Part shown: piece after piece, positions 35,112 through 43,702 of the stretch
Numbering within the stretch: the first letter of the stretch is position 1
Layout of the letters: every line of letters starts with the position of its first letter
NCBI GenBank assembly: GCA_045646385.1
Contig: JAZRKQ010000037.1
Span: forward strand, 1 to 64,000
Direction: 5' to 3'
DNA length: 64,000 nucleotides
Source: SIG455 sp045646385
GTDB lineage: Bacteria; Bacillota; Clostridia; UMGS1810
Made by a program: the position numbers and the translations under genes
Notes under the pieces: generated by a model
Databases searched by the model: none
The model's input: the letters and a program-made list of their open reading frames with translations, nothing else
Told to the model about the DNA's origin: nothing

Positions 35112-35258
35112 TTATCTTTTTTCGTTTTCGCATTTCTGGTTTGCTACTGTGCAAGAAGTTTTGCAAGCAGACTGGCAAGAGGTCTGGCACTCACCGCAAC
35201 CGCCTTTTGATGCGCTTGTTTTTAATACTGTGTCGTTTAATGATTTAATGTGTTTCAT
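35112..35258 (-). CDS. scfA: SCIFF (six cysteines in forty-five) ranthipeptide precursor
   Basis: A 48-residue peptide starting MKHIKSLNDTVLKTSASKGG, with six Cys at 21, 24, 28, 32, 36 and 43 in the form CGEC-SCQSACKTSC-C. This is the conserved SCIFF peptide of Clostridia, whose Cys residues are joined by thioether bonds to nearby residues by the neighbouring maturase. GGAGGAAACTAAA precedes the ATG. It lies 19 nt after the TIGR04086 gene, suggesting one transcript; its biological role has been linked to signalling in some species but is not settled. Confidence 0.95.
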   Translation of the reverse strand: MKHIKSLNDTVLKTSASKGGCGECQTSCQSACKTSCTVANQKCENEKR

Positions 35259-35277
35259 TTTAGTTTCCTCCTAAAAA

Positions 35278-35694
35278 TTATTTCTTCTTCATGTTTATTC
35301 CAACAATTCCGCCAAACGCACCTGATAAAAAGCCTATTATCAAAAGCGCAACAACGTGCTTGTCAAAAACAAATCCTGTTACGAACAGAGCACCTAATAT
35401 GTAAAGTATCAGCACATAAAGCATACCGCCCACCGCACCGTTAAGCCAACCGCGTGAGGTTGCCCTGCGTGCCACAGTAAATCCTGCAAGCATTATGGCA
35501 AAAACCATAGTTACAAAAACTACTGTTCCGATAATGCTGTCAGTAAGAGATGTGTATGTGAGCAATATTGCAAATACAGCAAAGACCGCAAACGTGAATC
35601 CGTACGAAATCATTAAACTTTTCAATACAGACATAAAATTAAGCGGCGATGCATATCTGGTATCTGTCGCATTAAAAAAATCAAACTTCGGCAT
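35278..35694 (-). CDS. TIGR04086-family membrane protein
   Basis: A 138-residue protein with four membrane segments (about 29-50, 54-73, 85-105 and 112-132) and short polar ends. Its pattern, including ATSRGWLNGAVGGMLYVLILYILGA, and its place between yajC and the SCIFF peptide gene match the TIGR04086 family, which regularly accompanies SCIFF genes. Function unknown. GAGGGG precedes the start. Confidence 0.85.
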   Translation of the reverse strand: MPKFDFFNATDTRYASPLNFMSVLKSLMISYGFTFAVFAVFAILLTYTSLTDSIIGTVVFVTMVFAIMLAGFTVARRATSRGWLNGAVGGMLYVLILYILGALFVTGFVFDKHVVALLIIGFLSGAFGGIVGINMKKK

Positions 35695-35765
35695 TTTAGT
35701 CCCCTCCGAATAAACAATTTATATTATATGCATATTCGGACAAAGAGGATTTATACCCTTAATTT

Positions 35766-36113
35766 TTACGCCTCAGCAGGTTTAACTACCTCACGTACTG
35801 CCCAACGGCTGATTTTAATAGCAGATTTTTCTGCGCCTGAGCCTGTTTCAATAACCAAAGTATCGTCTTTAATAGTAACGATTTTTCCGTGAATACCGCC
35901 GATTGTAATGATTTTATCACCAACAAGCAGACCTGCAAGCATTTCTTTGGTGAGTTTGTCTCTCTTACGCTGGGGGCGAATCATCAAAAAGTAAAGCACC
36001 ACCAACATAAGCACGGGCACTAACAGAGAAGAAAGCATAGCACCTGTTCCTGCGGCAGCAGCATCTGCAGTTGCAACAGGTTCTGCCAAAGCCTTCATTA
36101 TAAACAAATTCAT
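35766..36113 (-). CDS. yajC: Preprotein translocase subunit YajC
   Basis: A 115-residue protein of the SecDF-YajC accessory complex. It has an Ala-rich N-terminus, one membrane segment (SSLLVPVLMLVVLYFLMI), the conserved RPQRKRDK just after it and a small C-terminal domain (GDKIITIGGIHGKIVTIKDDTLVIE). ATG 36113 is taken because GGAGG lies 7 nt before; the frame is open six codons earlier. Confidence 0.95.
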   Translation of the reverse strand: MNLFIMKALAEPVATADAAAAGTGAMLSSLLVPVLMLVVLYFLMIRPQRKRDKLTKEMLAGLLVGDKIITIGGIHGKIVTIKDDTLVIETGSGAEKSAIKISRWAVREVVKPAEA

Positions 36114-36145
36114 AATTTTTCCTCCTAACAATATTTGTATATATA

Positions 36146-36174
36146 ATTATACCTTGTTTACCGATATTATGCAA
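36146..36174 (-). promoter_or_regulatory. yajC promoter
   Basis: Minus-strand TTGCAT (36174-36169), 17 nt, TATAAT (36151-36146). Confidence 0.75.
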
Positions 36175-36224
36175 GGTGTTTTATAAAAAATTTTGAATAT
36201 TTACAAAAAATTCATTTTCCGGCT

Positions 36225-38249
36225 TTATTGCAATGAAAATCTAAGCGGTTCAAATGCAGGTTTTAAATCATCAAAGTCAAACCCGAATATTTTGTATTCT
36301 CTTGCGTTTTCTAAAGAAAATGGCTTAATATCAGTAATTTCGGTTTCTCCGGATTTAACCGTTAATTCCGATAGAGTAACAACATCATCAAGTGCTTCCC
36401 CATTGTATTTTGCAACAATCGGCGTAACAGTAACAGGAGAATCAGTATTGTTAAAAAGTCTTACCGCAACATTTCCGTTGTTGTAATAAAAGGCTTTTTT
36501 TACGTGATTATCTCCAAATCTTACTATCATCTGTTCAGATGGAGTTGATAAAAACTCTATCTCTACTCCGCTTTCAACAGAACCATTATATGGGGTATTT
36601 AAATCATTATTAGGGTATGAAAGTTTACCAAAGAAGGGAATTCTGTTTATACCCGAACTCCACAAAGGCTGACTGCTATTATAAAATTCATCTGATCCCA
36701 CACCGCTTCTGACAAGCGAAATACCAGGTGTTTCAGTTGTGTTTATAGAATTGGCTGACATATTAGCATTTACAATATCCTCATCAATATGCCAGATTGC
36801 AATTCCCGTAGATGTAAGTGCAGGAAAATCTTTATTTCCGTAATTCTTAAGTGCCGCATCATAACCTTCAAAAACGCGGTTTTCTAAAAGAAAATACTCA
36901 CTTTCATCATTTGTTATTATTTTTAAGCACTTAAAACCTTCTATTTCAGATAACGCCGGCAAAATTTTTGTCGTTGCTCTTATGGTAGTATCAAGTTCCC
37001 CGTAATTATACCATCCGCACCTGATTTTACACCACGCGTCAGGATGAGTTGGCATAGATGAGGGAACAGATGAAGCATCTTTTTTGCCCCAACTCCCTTG
37101 TGCCATAAGGCTTAAAGTATAAATATTATCATAATTAGTGTTTCCTACTGTGTTATATAAATCAGGTAAGCCTAAAATATGGGCAAGTTCATGACAAAGC
37201 GAACCTATTCCCATAGGTTGTGTGTCGTCATACATAGTACCGGTCATCGTATAATTTGAATAATATATATACTTTTTGCCATCTATCTCTACAACCGGAT
37301 AATCGAGCAATGTAACACCGTCACATTCTATGCCGCCTTTAACATAAAACTTATGTGCCCACACACTGTTATTTTCCCATTGTGCATTTGCAGATGCTTC
37401 ATAACCTGCCACAATAAAAGAAATCACTAACTCTTTATTATATATAAATTTTTTTCCGTTGATATCTTCCAAACCATCTTTATCAAATTGAGAAAAATCT
37501 ATATATTTATCTGCCTCTGCCAAAGCATCGGCTATTATACTTACAATAGCAGCATCTTCTTCGGCTTTAGTACTGCACAACTCAGGATCAGGGTGATTTT
37601 TATCAATTAAAACTTTTATAACACCATCGGCCACTTTTCCATAATCTCCATCACTTTCAGTTATTTTAAAAGCAGGCAGATACTGCATAAGCCCGTAAGA
37701 AACCTCATTATAATAGTTATTAACACTTATAAGACCTTCTTCAGTAGAGAAAACTTTGTCATAAATACTTTGTCCGTCAAAACCGTTTTCAGGGAATTTT
37801 ACATCATTAAATTCAACGGCAATCGTAATGAGGTTAGATGTTTGAGGTACTTTTCCTGTTGCATTGAAAAATGATACCGTCGGATAAGTTGTGTACGGCT
37901 CTCCTACATGTTCTGTATTTTCAGAAATTTCCTCACGAAGGTCAAATCCCTTAACTGCATTTGCAGGACGTGAATCAGTATTATCACGTGTTGCCATCAT
38001 CATCACAGGAGATTCATATGTAACATATTCATATTGACCATTTTCGTTCTTTTTAAGCATATAACCGTCTGAATCGCCAACAAAGTTATAATGCTCGTCA
38101 CCGTAAGAGTAAAGTTCTATAACACTCCCGTCAGGCTGAACATATTGTGCAGGCTCAGAATATGCCGGCATTGCAAACACACATTTTGCAGAAAATAAAA
38201 AAGCAAACAAAGTAGTCAAAACAATATGTTTCCAGATAAATTTTCTCAT
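36225..38249 (-). CDS. Secreted M6-family metalloprotease (immune inhibitor A-like)
   Basis: A 674-residue protease with an N-terminal signal peptide ending at CVFA (about residue 26), then a propeptide-like region and an M6 catalytic domain. The zinc site is HELAHILGLPD (His353, Glu354, His357, Asp363), the HExxHxxGxxD form of the family. The C-terminal 120 residues are beta-rich and have no SLH or LPXTG anchor, so the enzyme is probably released. It stands alone upstream of ung; no promoter was clearly seen and the ATG has a weak ribosome site. Confidence 0.88.
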   Translation of the reverse strand: MRKFIWKHIVLTTLFAFLFSAKCVFAMPAYSEPAQYVQPDGSVIELYSYGDEHYNFVGDSDGYMLKKNENGQYEYVTYESPVMMMATRDNTDSRPANAVKGFDLREEISENTEHVGEPYTTYPTVSFFNATGKVPQTSNLITIAVEFNDVKFPENGFDGQSIYDKVFSTEEGLISVNNYYNEVSYGLMQYLPAFKITESDGDYGKVADGVIKVLIDKNHPDPELCSTKAEEDAAIVSIIADALAEADKYIDFSQFDKDGLEDINGKKFIYNKELVISFIVAGYEASANAQWENNSVWAHKFYVKGGIECDGVTLLDYPVVEIDGKKYIYYSNYTMTGTMYDDTQPMGIGSLCHELAHILGLPDLYNTVGNTNYDNIYTLSLMAQGSWGKKDASSVPSSMPTHPDAWCKIRCGWYNYGELDTTIRATTKILPALSEIEGFKCLKIITNDESEYFLLENRVFEGYDAALKNYGNKDFPALTSTGIAIWHIDEDIVNANMSANSINTTETPGISLVRSGVGSDEFYNSSQPLWSSGINRIPFFGKLSYPNNDLNTPYNGSVESGVEIEFLSTPSEQMIVRFGDNHVKKAFYYNNGNVAVRLFNNTDSPVTVTPIVAKYNGEALDDVVTLSELTVKSGETEITDIKPFSLENAREYKIFGFDFDDLKPAFEPLRFSLQ

Positions 38250-38264
38250 ACTATTTATCCCCCA

Positions 38265-38939
38265 TCAAATATTTTCTATCTGCCAGTCTATCGGTGATTT
38301 ACCAAGTTTTTGAAGTATATCATTAGTTTTTGCAAAGTGATTACAACCAAAAAATCCTCTGTATGCAGAAAGAGGGCTCGGATGCGGAGCCTCTAAAATA
38401 TAGTGCCTCGTTTTATCTATAAACTCTGTTTTTCGTCTGGCATTTGCTCCCCACAGAATAAATATGACAGGCTCTTTGCGTTCGTTTAATTTTTTTATAA
38501 CATTATCCGTAAAAATCTGCCATCCTGCCTGACTGTGAGAATTTGCCTGACCGCTTCGGACAGTTAAAGTTGTGTTTAGTAAAAGCACACCTTGCTGAGC
38601 CCACTTTACAAGATAGCCATTGTTTGGAATATAACACCCCAACGAATCCTGTAATTCTTTATACATATTCTGAAGTGAAGGCGGAGTCGGAACACCGGGT
38701 TTGACCGAAAACGCCATACCATGCGCCTGACCCGGCTCATGGTACGGGTCTTGTCCTAATATGACCGCCTTTACATCGTTATAATCAGTAGATTTGAATG
38801 CATTGAAAATATCGTACATAGACGGATAGATGGTATAGTGCGAATATTCATCTTTCAAAAATTCACGCAGTTTAAGATAGTATTCCTGCTTAAACTCTTC
38901 TGCCAGAATATCATCCCAGTTATTTCCGAACTGTACCAT
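38265..38939 (-). CDS. ung: Uracil-DNA glycosylase
   Basis: This 224-residue family 1 UDG removes uracil from DNA. It has the water-activating loop VILGQDPYHEPGQAHGMAFS, the VLLLNTTLTV strand and the DNA-intercalation loop HPSPLSAYRGFFG. ATG 38939 (MVQFGNNW) follows a GGTG-type site; the TTG five codons earlier is less likely. It begins 18 nt after the typA stop. Confidence 0.96.
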   Translation of the reverse strand: MVQFGNNWDDILAEEFKQEYYLKLREFLKDEYSHYTIYPSMYDIFNAFKSTDYNDVKAVILGQDPYHEPGQAHGMAFSVKPGVPTPPSLQNMYKELQDSLGCYIPNNGYLVKWAQQGVLLLNTTLTVRSGQANSHSQAGWQIFTDNVIKKLNERKEPVIFILWGANARRKTEFIDKTRHYILEAPHPSPLSAYRGFFGCNHFAKTNDILQKLGKSPIDWQIENI

Positions 38940-38956
38940 ATTTTTCACCGCCAATC

Positions 38957-40777
38957 TTATTTATTGCTCTTTGCTTTTGCACGTAATGATTTATCAAGAA
39001 TTTTTTTGCGAATACGCAGACTTTCAGGAGTGACCTCTAAAAGTTCGTCGTCAGCCAAAAATTCTATGCAGTTTTCAAGAGACATCTGTATGGGCGGAAC
39101 AAGTTTGAGAGCATCGTCAGAACCTGCGGCACGTGTATTTGTAACGTGTTTTTTCTTGCATACGTTTACCTCTATATCGCCCGCTTTGGCATTCTCTCCC
39201 ACTACCATACCGGCATAAACTTTTTCGCCCGCACCAAGGAAAAGACTGCCCCTTTCCTGTGCGTTAAAAAGACCGTACACTATTGTTTCGCCGTCTTCAA
39301 AAGCGATGAGCGAACCACGGGAACGGGAAATAATCTCACCCTTGTATTCCTCGTATCCCTCTAAAACGTGATTCATAATACCATTACCGCGAGTGTCAGT
39401 CATAAGTTCTGAACGGTAACCAATAAGACTTCTTGACGGAATTGTAAACTCTACTCTTGTATATCCACCGGCGGGGTCTGCAGCCATATTTATCATCTGT
39501 GCTTTACGGTTGCTGAGTTTGTCTATAACAGTACCAACATATTCCTCCGGTACATCAATATACAGAAGTTCCATCGGCTCCATTACTTTGCCATCTATAA
39601 TTTTATTGATCACCTCGGGTTTTGATACCTGAAATTCATACCCCTCACGGCGCATAGTTTCTATTAAAATTGAAAGATGAAGTTCACCTCTGCCCGACAC
39701 TTTAAAGCAATCTGCGGAATCAGTTTCTTCTACTTTCAAACTTACATTCGTACCCATTTCCTTAAAAAGTCTGTCACGAAGATGACGTGATGTTACGAAT
39801 TTACCCTCACGTCCTGCAAAAGGCGAATTGTTCACAAGGAAGTTCATTGAAACCGTAGGCTCGTCAATATCAACAAAAGGCAACGGCTCAGGAGTGTTTA
39901 CATCGCAAACAGTTTCGCCAATATTGATATCAGCCACACCTGCAAGCGTGATAATATCTCCAACTGTAGATTCGTCTACCTCTATTCGTTTAAGTCCGTC
40001 GTACTGATACATCTTAGTGATTCTTATGGATGACGTACTACCGTCTTTACGGCAGATAATTGCCTGCTGCCCTGTTTTAACCGTACCGCGTTCCACCCTG
40101 CCGATTGCCATAGAGCCAACGTATTCATCATAATCTATATTAGAAATCAATATCTGCAAAGGTGCTTCTGTATCACCCTCAGGAGCAGGAACGTGCTCAA
40201 TGATAGCATCAAATATAGGATTGATAGTACCATCATGGTTTTCAGGTGAAAGCGACGCAAAGCCGTCACGGCCTGATGCATACACAACTGGTGCATTAAA
40301 CTGCTCATCAGTTGCCTCAAGTTCTAAAAACAGTTCTAAAACTTCGTCAACAACTTCATAAGGACGTGCATTAGGGCGGTCAACTTTGTTAACAACGATA
40401 ATTGGCTTTAAACCAAGCGCAAGCGCTTTTTTAAGAACAAATCTTGTCTGAGGCATACATCCCTCGAATGCGTCAACCAATATCAAAACACCGTCTACCA
40501 TTTTAAGAACGCGCTCAACTTCGCCACCAAAATCTGCGTGTCCGGGAGTATCTACAATGTTTATTCTTATACCGTCGTGAATTAAAGAGGTTGTTTTAGA
40601 TAAAATCGTAATACCTCTTTCACGCTCTAAGTCGTTGCTGTCCATAACACGTTCAGCAACCTGCTGATTTTCCCTGAATATGCTGCTCTGCTTTAAAAGC
40701 GCATCAACTAAAGTAGTTTTGCCATGGTCAACGTGGGCAATGATAGCCACATTTCTTAAATCTTCTCTTTTATTCAT
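38957..40777 (-). CDS. typA: Translational GTPase TypA/BipA
   Basis: A 606-residue ribosome-binding GTPase that acts in ribosome assembly and stress adaptation. The G motifs are AHVDHGKTT (G1), DTPGHADFGGEVER (G3) and NKVDRPNARP (G4). The EF-G-like domains II, III and V and the unique C-terminal domain follow (GSRSLIGYRSELMTDTRGNGIMNHVLEGYE-type core present). The length is standard. The ribosome site is weak (AGAGAT). Confidence 0.97.
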   Translation of the reverse strand: MNKREDLRNVAIIAHVDHGKTTLVDALLKQSSIFRENQQVAERVMDSNDLERERGITILSKTTSLIHDGIRINIVDTPGHADFGGEVERVLKMVDGVLILVDAFEGCMPQTRFVLKKALALGLKPIIVVNKVDRPNARPYEVVDEVLELFLELEATDEQFNAPVVYASGRDGFASLSPENHDGTINPIFDAIIEHVPAPEGDTEAPLQILISNIDYDEYVGSMAIGRVERGTVKTGQQAIICRKDGSTSSIRITKMYQYDGLKRIEVDESTVGDIITLAGVADINIGETVCDVNTPEPLPFVDIDEPTVSMNFLVNNSPFAGREGKFVTSRHLRDRLFKEMGTNVSLKVEETDSADCFKVSGRGELHLSILIETMRREGYEFQVSKPEVINKIIDGKVMEPMELLYIDVPEEYVGTVIDKLSNRKAQMINMAADPAGGYTRVEFTIPSRSLIGYRSELMTDTRGNGIMNHVLEGYEEYKGEIISRSRGSLIAFEDGETIVYGLFNAQERGSLFLGAGEKVYAGMVVGENAKAGDIEVNVCKKKHVTNTRAAGSDDALKLVPPIQMSLENCIEFLADDELLEVTPESLRIRKKILDKSLRAKAKSNK

Positions 40778-40843
40778 CTGTAATCTCTTTTCGTATATTT
40801 ATTAAAAAGCAATTTGTATAATGCAGTATTATATTACAATAAA

Positions 40844-40875
40844 AAAGTCTCCATCCGGTCATAAATGGAGACTTT
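40844..40875 (-). terminator. Terminator after rpmE
   Basis: AAAGTCTCCAT pairs with ATGGAGACTTT around a 10-nt loop, with a T-run on the minus strand. Confidence 0.85.
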
Positions 40876-40888
40876 GACATAACAAAAA

Positions 40889-41092
40889 TTATTTGTCCAT
40901 GCCGAATTTCTTTCTGAATTTTTCTACTCTACCGCCAGTGTCAACGAGTTTCTGTTTGCCAGTATAGAAAGGATGGCATTTAGAACAAATTTCTACGTTG
41001 ATACTTTCTCTTGTAGATCTTGTTTCAAAAACCTCACCGCAAGCACATTTTACAGTAGCAGTTTTGTAATCGGGATGTATTCCTTCTCTCAT
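40889..41092 (-). CDS. rpmE: 50S ribosomal protein L31 (zinc-binding form)
   Basis: A 67-residue bL31 protein with the zinc ligands CACG (Cys16, Cys18) and CSKCHPFYTGKQKLVDTGGRVEKF (Cys37, Cys40). Having all four Cys marks the C-plus, zinc-binding paralogue; a Cys-less copy may exist elsewhere and be used under zinc limitation. A GAGGTGAAC site precedes the ATG. Confidence 0.97.
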   Translation of the reverse strand: MREGIHPDYKTATVKCACGEVFETRSTRESINVEICSKCHPFYTGKQKLVDTGGRVEKFRKKFGMDK

Positions 41093-41148
41093 GTATTGTT
41101 CACCTCTTTCATCAGAGTTAATTCACGTTATCATTTATAACCTTTGAT

Positions 41149-41177
41149 ATTATATCACACATTTTTTTGAAATGCAA
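41149..41177 (-). promoter_or_regulatory. rpmE promoter
   Basis: Minus-strand TTGCAT (41177-41172), 17 nt, TATAAT (41154-41149). Confidence 0.75.
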
Positions 41178-41184
41178 GCATAAT

Positions 41185-42903
41185 TTACATCATTTTTAAA
41201 ATTTTTTCACTAAAAGTATCCAATGCCTTATTTGCAGCGTCTAAACTATCGCAGCAAACACCGAAATAGAACTTGATTTTAGGCTCTGTTCCCGAAGGAC
41301 GCATTGCAAACCACGAATTATCCTCAAAGATAAATTTTAAAACATTTGAAGATGGCAGACCGAGGTCTTTTTCAGTTCCGTCAGCCATAAGTGCAGTACC
41401 TTTTTTAACATCCCACATTTCAGACACTTTAATGCCATTAATTTCTTTAACGGGATTTGCACGGCAGTTTTCCATTATAGATTTAATCTGCTCTGCACCG
41501 TCAATACCTGCAAATGTTTTTGTGGTTGTTCTTTCAAGGTAAAAGCCATATTTCTCGTAAAGGTTTATAAGTCCTTCATAAAGAGTCATTCCTCTTGCTT
41601 TATAGTCGGCAGCCATCTGGCACGCAAGCATAGACGCAACAACAGCATCTTTATCCCTTGCGTGAGTGCCGGCAAGATATCCGTAACTCTCTTCAAAACC
41701 GAACAAATACTGATTATAATAATCGTTTTCTTCAAAATCTTTAATCATTTCACCGATGAATTTGAAGCCTGTTAAAACATCATAAGTTTTAACACCGTAT
41801 TCCTCTGCTATCGGGTAAATCATTGATGTAGAAACTATTGTTTTTATAAGTGCTCCGTTTGCAGGAAGCGTACCTTTTGATTTTTTGTTTCTGAAAATAA
41901 ATTCAGTAAGCAGAACACCCATCTGGTTACCGTTAAGCGTTACATAATCACCTGCAGCAGTTTTAACGACTACGCCTATACGGTCGCAATCTGGGTCGGT
42001 TGCAAAAATAAGGTCTGCATTTTCTTTTTTAGCAAGTTCTATAGCAAGCGTAAATCCTTCTTTTTCCTCCGGATTAGGTGACTTTACTGTGCTGAAATTA
42101 GGGTCAGGCAATTCCTGTTCGGGAACAACAATAACATTTTTAAGACCTGTCATTTCAAGTATTTTTCTTACAGGTTTATTACCAGAGCCGTGAAATGGCG
42201 AATAAACAACTTTGAAATCATCACCAAGTGTTTTATAGTTTTCCTCATTTATAGACTGTTCTTTAACAGCAGCCAGATAAGCTTTGTCAACGTCTTCACC
42301 TATAATTTCTATAAGGCCTTTTGCCTTAGCCTCAGCCTCGTCCATAACTTTGACACCATCAAAAATATCTATACTGTCTATGATAGATGTAACATAGTCT
42401 GACGATTCAGGAGGTAATTGGCTTCCGTCTGAGCCGTATGCTTTATAACCGTTATATTCCTTCGGGTTATGGCTGGCGGTAATCATAATACCTCTTGAAG
42501 TTTTTAAATGACGAACCGCAAACGAAAGTTCCGGAACAGGGCGCAGTTCATCAAAAACATACGCTTTAATTCCATTAGCAGCCAAAACTTTTGCGGTTTC
42601 CATTGCAAACTCATACGATTTCAAACGGCTGTCATACGATATAACCACACCGCCGTCAACTTCACCGCAGTTAATGATATCTGCCGCTATACCCTGTGTA
42701 GCCTTACGCACTGTGTATATATTCATTCGGTTGGTACCCGCAGCAATAATTCCGCGAAGCCCTGCAGTTCCAAATTCAAGATTTTTATAAAACCGCTCTT
42801 TAATTTCATTTTCATCATCTTTAATCTGTTCAAGTTCTGATTTAATTTCAGCATCAACAACAGGTGATGACAACCATTTCTTATACTCGTCCATCCAAAT
42901 CAT
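41185..42903 (-). CDS. Phosphoglucomutase/phosphomannomutase (alpha-phosphohexomutase)
   Basis: A 572-residue enzyme that interconverts hexose 1- and 6-phosphates, as in glycogen and wall sugar synthesis. It has the phosphoserine loop ITASHNPKEYNGYKAYG, the metal loop FATDPDCDRIG, the sugar-binding GFEESYGYL and the phosphate-binding RPSGTEPKIKFY. The long form matches Firmicute PgcA. GGAGG lies 7 nt before ATG 42903. Confidence 0.94.
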   Translation of the reverse strand: MIWMDEYKKWLSSPVVDAEIKSELEQIKDDENEIKERFYKNLEFGTAGLRGIIAAGTNRMNIYTVRKATQGIAADIINCGEVDGGVVISYDSRLKSYEFAMETAKVLAANGIKAYVFDELRPVPELSFAVRHLKTSRGIMITASHNPKEYNGYKAYGSDGSQLPPESSDYVTSIIDSIDIFDGVKVMDEAEAKAKGLIEIIGEDVDKAYLAAVKEQSINEENYKTLGDDFKVVYSPFHGSGNKPVRKILEMTGLKNVIVVPEQELPDPNFSTVKSPNPEEKEGFTLAIELAKKENADLIFATDPDCDRIGVVVKTAAGDYVTLNGNQMGVLLTEFIFRNKKSKGTLPANGALIKTIVSTSMIYPIAEEYGVKTYDVLTGFKFIGEMIKDFEENDYYNQYLFGFEESYGYLAGTHARDKDAVVASMLACQMAADYKARGMTLYEGLINLYEKYGFYLERTTTKTFAGIDGAEQIKSIMENCRANPVKEINGIKVSEMWDVKKGTALMADGTEKDLGLPSSNVLKFIFEDNSWFAMRPSGTEPKIKFYFGVCCDSLDAANKALDTFSEKILKMM

Positions 42904-42934
42904 ATCGTGACCTCCAATGCGTCATATATAAAGT

Positions 42935-42963
42935 ATTATACACAATCTATGCGAAAAAATCAA
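42935..42963 (-). promoter_or_regulatory. Promoter of the phosphohexomutase gene
   Basis: Minus-strand TTGATT (42963-42958), 17 nt, TATAAT (42940-42935). Confidence 0.75.
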
Positions 42964-43071
42964 TAAATATTTCCATTTCATTAAATTTTAAAAACATAAT
43001 TGCGAAATATTTTAATATATGCTATCATAAAAATATAGAAAAAACAGGTGTTATTGTATCTTAAAAATATT

Positions 43072-43106
43072 GTTTAACACCCTTAAAATAAGGGTAAATA
43101 TATAAT
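43072..43106 (+). promoter_or_regulatory. hpf upstream region: sigma-B-like boxes overlapping a palindrome
   Basis: GTTTAA (43072-43077), 14 nt and GGGTAA (43092-43097) fit the sigma-B pattern GTTTAA-N13/15-GGGTAT except for the last base. The same bases contain a perfect palindrome ACCCTTA-AAA-TAAGGGT (43079-43095). A TATAAT follows at 43101-43106 without a sigma-A -35 at the right distance. It is either an alternative-sigma promoter or an operator; the sequence alone does not decide. Confidence 0.45.
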
Positions 43107-43145
43107 AGAGAGTAATCTCTATCTAAGGAAAAAGGAGTTGTTGGT

Positions 43146-43661
43146 ATGAACATTAAATTCACAGGAAGAAAAATTGATGTTACACAGGGATTAAAAGATT
43201 ATTCCGAAAAGAAACTGCAGCGCATTGAAAAGTTTTTCCCCGAAAGTGCGTATGCCACAGTTACTTTCTCCGTACAAAAAGACAATCACATTGCCGAGAT
43301 AACTGTTTATCACGAAAGTATGATATTCAGGGCAGAAATTTCAAATGATGATATGTATGCTGCTATCGACAAAGCAATAGACGTTTTAGAACGTCAGATA
43401 CGCAAGCAGAAAACACGTCTTGAGAAAAGACTCAAAACAGGTGCTTTTGTGGCTGATGCAATTGAAATTGAAGAAGAAACCGAATTCAAAATAGTTAAAT
43501 CCAAAAAATATGAAAATAAACCAATGAGTGCAGAAGAAGCAATACTTCAAATGAATTTGCTGGGTCACGCTTTTTACATCTTCAATAACGCCGAAACTAA
43601 CGACAAATGCGTTGTTTACAAGCGTAAAGACGGAAACTACGGCTTGATAGAACTTGAATAA
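43146..43661 (+). CDS. hpf: Ribosome hibernation promoting factor, long form
   Basis: A 171-residue HPF that dimerises 70S ribosomes into inactive 100S particles in stationary phase or stress. The N-terminal S30AE domain (MNIKFTGRKIDVTQGLKDYSEKKLQRIEKFFP, about 1-100) binds the decoding region. An acidic linker follows, and the C-terminal dimerisation domain (PMSAEEAILQMNLLGHAFYIFNNAET) ends the protein. AAAGGAG precedes the ATG. In other Firmicutes the gene is under stress and stationary-phase sigma factors, consistent with the unusual upstream motif. Confidence 0.95.
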   Translation: MNIKFTGRKIDVTQGLKDYSEKKLQRIEKFFPESAYATVTFSVQKDNHIAEITVYHESMIFRAEISNDDMYAAIDKAIDVLERQIRKQKTRLEKRLKTGAFVADAIEIEEETEFKIVKSKKYENKPMSAEEAILQMNLLGHAFYIFNNAETNDKCVVYKRKDGNYGLIELE

Positions 43662-43672
43662 AGCATATATTA

Positions 43673-43701
43673 AAACAGCCTGCTTTTAAAGCAGGCTGTT
43701 T
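43673..43701. terminator. Bidirectional terminator
   Basis: AAACAGCCTGCTTT pairs with AAAGCAGGCTGTTT around a tiny loop, between hpf and the convergent degV gene. Confidence 0.9.
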
Positions 43702-43702
43702 T

